This document shows, in pieces, positions 59,349 through 64,000 of a DNA stretch of 64,000 nt (the stretch's first letter is position 1; the number at the start of each line of letters is the position of its first letter). Source of the DNA: Trichinella spiralis (taxonomy: Eukaryota; Nematoda; Enoplea; Trichinellida; Trichinellidae); NCBI GenBank assembly GCA_000181795.3, contig CM012954.1, positions 15,049,059-15,113,058 of the forward strand, in the 5' to 3' direction. A program made the translations under genes and the position numbers. Below the pieces are notes generated by a model. It had not been told where the DNA came from and made no database searches. It was given only the letters and a program-made list of their open reading frames with translations.

Positions 59349-60746
59349 ATGAAAGATTTGCTGAATTTGAAAGAGGAGCAGAAACCTCCGTTGATATTGG
59401 ACGTTCAGCAAGTGGTCGAAAATTATGCGTTTCATCATTTTGACCAAGTTAGGCACCTTTTGAAGAACACATCTCGACTTGGTTTGAAAACTGTGGAACG
59501 TGCAGATGTGGATTTCGAAATCAACACCAAACATCTGACCATGGAACATTTGCCACCTGAATTCACTCAGTGGAACAACGTTTCTTCAAAACCTTGCACA
59601 TTGTTCAAAGCTGTCTTTACGAACAACACCGACAGAGAACAGGTACGATGAGATTTGATGCTAATTTTGCGATACATTTTTTTGCTCAACGCATAATAAA
59701 TAATGATTATTATTTTTTTTGAAAGAGTTTAAATTCACTAATATTTATACGTTTTTTTAAATAAAGGAGATTGATGGATACTGTATTTAATCGATTATGC
59801 TATTTCCAAAGCGTATAATTGTTGTGTGATGATAATATGCATGTAAAAGTAATATTGATGCAATGAAGCTTGAACATGTATTATGAAAATATATCTTTTG
59901 TGGTATTTTTTCTGACTTGAAGTTAATTTCAGAGTTCAGTTATTTATTTCCATGGTAAAAAAGATTTTTTTAATTTTTTATGTTTTCAATGGATTATGTA
60001 GTGTGTTGTAGTTGAATGAACGTCGCGTGTGAGAATAAATTTATTTTCAGGCGTATTCATTTAAAACTGACAGAATTACAGAATCTTTGTGCACAGTTTA
60101 TCGAGAACAGGGGTTCGACATCGGTGGTGAAGCTGAACTGACACTTGCAACGCCTTGTCAAATTTTGGAATTCAAAGCCGGCTTCAAGCATGAAATTCAA
60201 GTGAAGAAAGGACAAGAGCAAGCCGACGCTGAATTATTATCTTGGTCTGTGGACAGCGCCATCATTGTACCTCCCCACTATCAGACAACTGCCCAGTTGA
60301 CAATTCAAGAAAATACTTTCAAGGGGAATTTTACGGTAAGCTTTTACGGAGAAAAGTTTTGCAAAAATATTCACGTTCAAAAGATCAGTTTTTGCATTTT
60401 GCATACGTGTATATAGGTTTCCACTCGATTGGCTGGTTCTGTGGCGGTGATGATTCGCCGTCGACGGGACGGTGAATTATTAATGCCAGTCAGTGCTGGC
60501 GTTGTTGAAATATTCCAACAATTTCTCCGAAACGAAAGTAACAACAACAGTTCTGCAACTTTGGGTTTCAAAAATTTCGTATCCGTTTCTAACGGTTGGG
60601 TGATCATTAATACGAAAGGGCGTTGCGGATTTCAGTTTGCCGTCAACCAGAATGTCGAACTGGAAGAACATCCGTTGCATGAAACGAAACTCGACTCTTC
60701 AAATTCTGCTCATATTGACGAGAAGTTGAAAATTTCACGCTACTGA
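59349..60746 (+). CDS. Aerolysin-like protein of the ETX/MTX2 beta-pore-forming fold
   Basis: Three exons, 59349-59642, 60051-60335 and 60417-60746, give 302 aa; all junctions are phase 0. The N-terminal third is of mixed helix character. After it comes a Thr/Asn-rich beta segment with the pattern F-T-N-N-T-D-R-E typical of this family, then long Ser/Thr-rich amphipathic strands including ELLSWSVDS and IVPPHYQTTAQLTI, and a returning strand pair. This order matches the ETX/MTX2 (Pfam PF03318-type) fold, which animals also carry in natterin- and hydralysin-like proteins. No signal peptide is visible, so export would need an unseen 5' exon or a non-classical route. Whether it forms pores is unknown; a defensive or digestive role is speculative. 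It could have been acquired by horizontal transfer. Codon use and introns look native. Confidence 0.68.
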
Positions 60747-62725
60747 TGATCACAATGATTCAGTGTTATTGCAAGTCGATTAAATTTAAATTTTCATCTA
60801 TTTTCGCTTGTAAAAATTTGGCGTAGTTGTTAAACTTTATGAAAAGTATTTGAGAGGTAAATTTTCAAAAGTGGACATTTTGACAAATAGTGCAAATTAT
60901 GCTTACTTTAGTGAAATTTTACACAATATAAATAAATATATATATATTGTTTTTTGATATAGCATGGAAATAGTTTTTATGGAAATGTTTTGTGATGGTT
61001 TTATAAATTATTCAGATAGTTCTTGCAATCAAGCTCAAGCTACTATTTGCAGATATTTTTATTGTATATTGTCATTCAACAAACTTACTTGATGATATTT
61101 GATTTCAATATTATGCAAATTAAATTATATATATTACTAGCAATTAATTATTTTGCTTATTTTGATGCGTTGTTCACTGTACAAATTTACAATTTTTTTT
61201 CACAAGTGTTTAATTTATTATTCAAGTTTTGTAGCTTCCATTGATTCCAGGGATTTGATCAGCTTTTTTTCTTTTTTTTATTTGAAACTTATACCACAGC
61301 TGAGGATTAGATTGAAAACAACAATACATGTCAAGCAAGTTTTACCTTATTAGCTAATTCTTGTAGTTTCTGCGTGATTATTGCTGTAAGTCTCATAATT
61401 CCAATTTTCCAAACTGTGTTTTCTTAACTTTTTCCAAATATAATTGTCGAGATGAGAATGAAAGTTATATTTAGCAAATTATGATGAAATTCATTCAGCA
61501 TTGAAGTTTAATGCTGTTATCCTTTTTTGATTAACATTACTTTTCGGTTTTTTTCAATTACGTAAATCAGTTTTTTCTTGAAGCGATAGTATTATTAGTA
61601 ACCGAGCGTTCATTCACTTTGCTGACGCGGCAAAATAGATACGCTAGATTACGCTCATTAAGAGAGTTTCATTTCATGTAATGGGTATGGCTCAAAAAAG
61701 ATGTATTTCGACTCAACAATACTGCTCATTAACTAGGAAGCACCACCAGCATTGGTAAAGCAGATACGTTTGAACTGCTGTTTTTTATTTACGTTATTTC
61801 AAAATTATTCATTACAATTCAGAACAGCAACAACTCAGCGTAATGAAAAGCTGGTATTGTAGTTGTTTACCAGAAATCGCATGCAAATTTTTGAACGTTG
61901 CCTTGACGTTTGTTTACTTTGCAACTATAGCTTACCACAAGCCTGAACTTTTAATAAATCTATGAAGATTCATTCATTTTGCTTATTTTTTTATTGAATT
62001 GAATGGTATCTAGTCGTCGAAAAGAACATAATAATTATTACTGTAAACTTCAAACTCATATAATCATCCTTTTGGTGTGATTTTAGATTAAAAGTCGTGA
62101 AAATTTTCGTTTGCTCAAAGTACTGAAAAGCAGCCACAGTAAGACTTGTTTGCCAGAAAATCTATGCAAATTTTTATTCCACTGCTATACGTAGGCTTAC
62201 GTGGCTTCAGCTTTAATGGTTGTTGGGGTACAGTGTGCGGTGAGAGTGCAGTGGCGTTTTCTCTGCAATGAAGTTAATGATATCACATTGTAAACTGCTT
62301 TAATTTTTTATTTATTATTACATTATTTTATTGAATCAATTCTAGTACATTTAGAAACACAAGAATGGAAGATTGACGTCAACGATAGAAAGACAGCGAT
62401 AAGTTTGGTAAGTATAACGCTGTTTTATCATTTAGCAGTTGCTTGTTTTATTTACGTGGCAAGCAAGTAGAGAAGCGTAGTATAACGTTCTCTGAATTTA
62501 ATGTGGCGTTAAACAGTCGCTATAGACCGTTTTTATTGCAGCATAATAATTTGCTTTTCTACTTGTGTTACTTTTCTTAAAAAATTGTGTATACCAATTT
62601 TATAAATGTTACATTTCGATTAAAAACCATTTATTATAATACCTCAAAATTCAATTTTCAAGTTGCTGTAACGTTTACTAACTAGTGAAGCGACAACATG
62701 TTTGATTTGATATCATTTTTGCACA
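60747..62725. other. AT-rich intergenic region with a repeated octamer-containing motif
   Basis: About 2 kb without a supported gene. Two related segments, near 61864-61895 and 62148-62178, share the pattern TTGTTTRCCAGAAA followed by ATGCAAATTTTT. A possible noncoding exon at about 62369-62414 ends in a donor (GTAAGTATAA) that could feed the weak small gene downstream. Confidence 0.45.
60931..60936 (+). terminator. Poly(A) signal AATAAA of the aerolysin-like gene
   Basis: AATAAA lies 185 nt after the stop codon at 60746, within an AATATAAATAAATATA context. Confidence 0.5.
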
Positions 62726-63238
62726 GATAGAGAATAGAACAGAAACAAAAAAATAGAAATGCAGACAACACGTAGCAAACCATTGACGGCACAAAAAGAA
62801 CAAGAGAAGACAAATGGTAAATGCTATTTCTTCTTGTGTGTGTTGATTCTGTAAGGCGTGGATGGGGATTCTTCGAAAGGGTGATGTTATTCCTTTGTTT
62901 AATTGAGTATTTATATAAGATGTAAGGTATTTTTTGCTGTAAAACTGTAACTTTGTTTTTTGCATGTTGACATTAGGCAAAAATTCATCTTTACGAGATT
63001 TTCTATCTCTCTTAAATCACTTTTAACACTGCACGCGTATCGTCCGTCGCTTAAGCAGATCAGCAGCGTCTATAGCAGAGATCATCACCTTTTCCGTAAA
63101 CAAAGAAGCATTTGCTTGAAAAGCACTCAACTGAAGCGAAGACAGTACGAAGTAGAACAAAAGAAGGCAGGAGGTGCAGGCGGTTACTTTTCGGGATCAA
63201 TTCCGTTAGTCCCAGCGCCAGATATTCGAAAGGGTTAA
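62726..63238 (+). CDS. Hypothetical small gene, poorly supported
   Basis: An acceptor-like TTTTTGCACAG (ending 62726) is followed by an ATG at about 62758 that opens MQTTRSKPLTAQKEQEKTNG and meets a donor GTAAATG. A second open segment ends at 63238 with AGGYFSGSIPLVPAPDIRKG, which looks protein-like. I could not join the two with a convincing acceptor in phase, so the exon structure is unresolved and the two segments may not belong together. No family is recognised. Confidence 0.22.
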
Positions 63239-63640
63239 GTTATCTTGTAGTTTAATTAAGTGAACGATAAATTTGCATGGCTGACTTTGAATTAATGCGC
63301 AACTGTGACCTTTCACGCATCAACATCGTTATATGCAATTCCTATGTGTCGAAATAATTTTAGAATTCATTTTCTAATTTTTGTTCTTTTTGTATTTCAC
63401 ATTCATTTTCATTTTTGGTATTATTCGATTTAGAAAAGGTTTTGAACCAAATTTGTTTTCATCTTTACTTTTATTTTTTGAAAATATTTTTTATTTTCAT
63501 TGATTCAAACTTTATTTCTGCCTCTTTTATTTTATACATTTTTTCAATTTCCCCCAATTACTTTGTTTATTATAATACTTTGACTATAACTCAATAAAAA
63601 AAATTGACCAATCAAACATTGCATACTAAATTATACCACT
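63239..63640. other. AT-rich non-coding stretch before the terminal repeat
   Basis: About 0.4 kb of AT-rich sequence with poly-T runs. No feature is seen until the G-rich segment at about 63648-63665 that begins the repeat region. Confidence 0.6.
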
Positions 63641-64000
63641 CTTCAAAGGGTGGAGGGGGGGGAGAGGTTGGCAGGCGAGTATACAGAGCTTAAAGATAGA
63701 TTATATATATATATATATATAGGAGTTGAAAGACAGTTTGTATATATATACGGAGTTGAAAGACAGTTTGTATATATATACGGAGTTGAAAGACAGTTTG
63801 TATATATATATATACGGAGTGAAAGACAGTTTGTATATATATACGGAGTTGAAAGACAGTTTGTATATATATATATACGGAGTTGAAAGACAGTTTGTAT
63901 ATATATATACGGAGTTGAAACACTCTTCAGAGCACGGAGGAGTAGCTGCCGGTCGGGTATACGGAGCTTAGAGATAGTATATATATATATACGGAGTTGA
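63640..64000. repeat. AT-rich minisatellite array, 30-34 bp unit
   Basis: The core GGAGTTGAAAGACAGTTTG recurs about six times from 63722 (63722, 63752, 63782, 63814 with one base missing, 63845, 63879) and partially near 63911. Each is followed by a TATATA spacer of variable length ending in C. The array is flanked by two related longer segments starting CACTCTTCA (near 63637 and 63921), each leading to GAGCTTA-AGATAG and a TA tract. This shows a higher-order repeat that continues beyond the window. Frames translating to YIY repeats are artefacts of the TA spacer. Confidence 0.92.

Noticed and set aside
63650..63971. Frames translating to YIY-type repeats; possible CRISPR-like array
   Set aside because: The frames come from TA spacers in a minisatellite. 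Spacers are simple sequence, not unique, and the host is a eukaryote, so it is not a CRISPR array.
1..64000. tRNA, rRNA and bacterial-style operons or riboswitches
   Set aside because: I found no box A/B pairs with a foldable cloverleaf, no rRNA-like conserved blocks and no prokaryotic signals. A covariance-model scan would be needed to exclude divergent small RNAs.

Overview
The window is animal nuclear DNA, most probably from a nematode. The background is AT-rich and every gene but one is broken by GT-AG introns, mostly 50-90 nt with a few of 0.9-3.2 kb. The set of recognisable proteins matches familiar nematode genes (mig-2-type Rho GTPase, sup-12/RBM24, nhr-25/FTZ-F1, hst-6, patronin/CAMSAP, csb/ERCC6, and a type II LDL-receptor-repeat protein resembling EGG-1/2). 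A retained BRWD gene and fairly long introns suggest an early-branching (clade I, enoplean) nematode rather than a Caenorhabditis relative. That placement is inference. Gene models were assembled by hand from splice signals, reading phase and family similarity; exon lengths sum to whole codons for all models, with one ambiguous base in the LDLa gene.

Layout. 1-4085 (-): a large intronless, GC-rich BRWD/PHIP WD40-bromodomain gene running off the left edge. 7175-8512 (+): eIF3g. 9040-12551 (+): type II membrane protein with eight LDLa repeats. 15452-19348 (+): RBM24/SUP-12 RNA-binding protein. 20374-27303 (-): NR5A/FTZ-F1 nuclear receptor, with candidate extra 5' exons to 29504 and GC-rich, receptor-half-site-rich islands in its intron and upstream. 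29505-33445: gene-poor. 33446-34790 (+): MIG-2/Mtl-like Rho GTPase. 35347-36340 (-): MOSPD1/3-like MSP-domain ER protein, closely behind 36613-38235 (-), heparan sulfate 6-O-sulfotransferase. 40380-42768 (+): RINT1/Tip20 tethering protein. 43003-44598 (-): secreted trypsin-like protease with a Cys-rich N-terminal domain. 46271-46824 (+): unrecognised small membrane protein. 48819-53909 (+): patronin/CAMSAP. 54796-58692 (+): CSB/ERCC6 SWI2/SNF2 repair ATPase. 59349-60746 (+): aerolysin-like (ETX/MTX2 fold) protein. 62726-63238: weakly supported small gene. The right edge is a 30-34 bp AT-rich minisatellite.

The genes are mostly unrelated housekeeping and developmental functions. There is no plasmid, phage, CRISPR or bacterial-operon organisation. 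The points most worth pursuing are the aerolysin-fold gene, the EGG-like LDLa protein, the intronless BRWD gene with an aberrant second bromodomain, the nuclear-receptor half-site cluster plus strong hairpin inside the NR5 gene, and the 3' splice acceptors lying just before many start codons (possible spliced-leader use).
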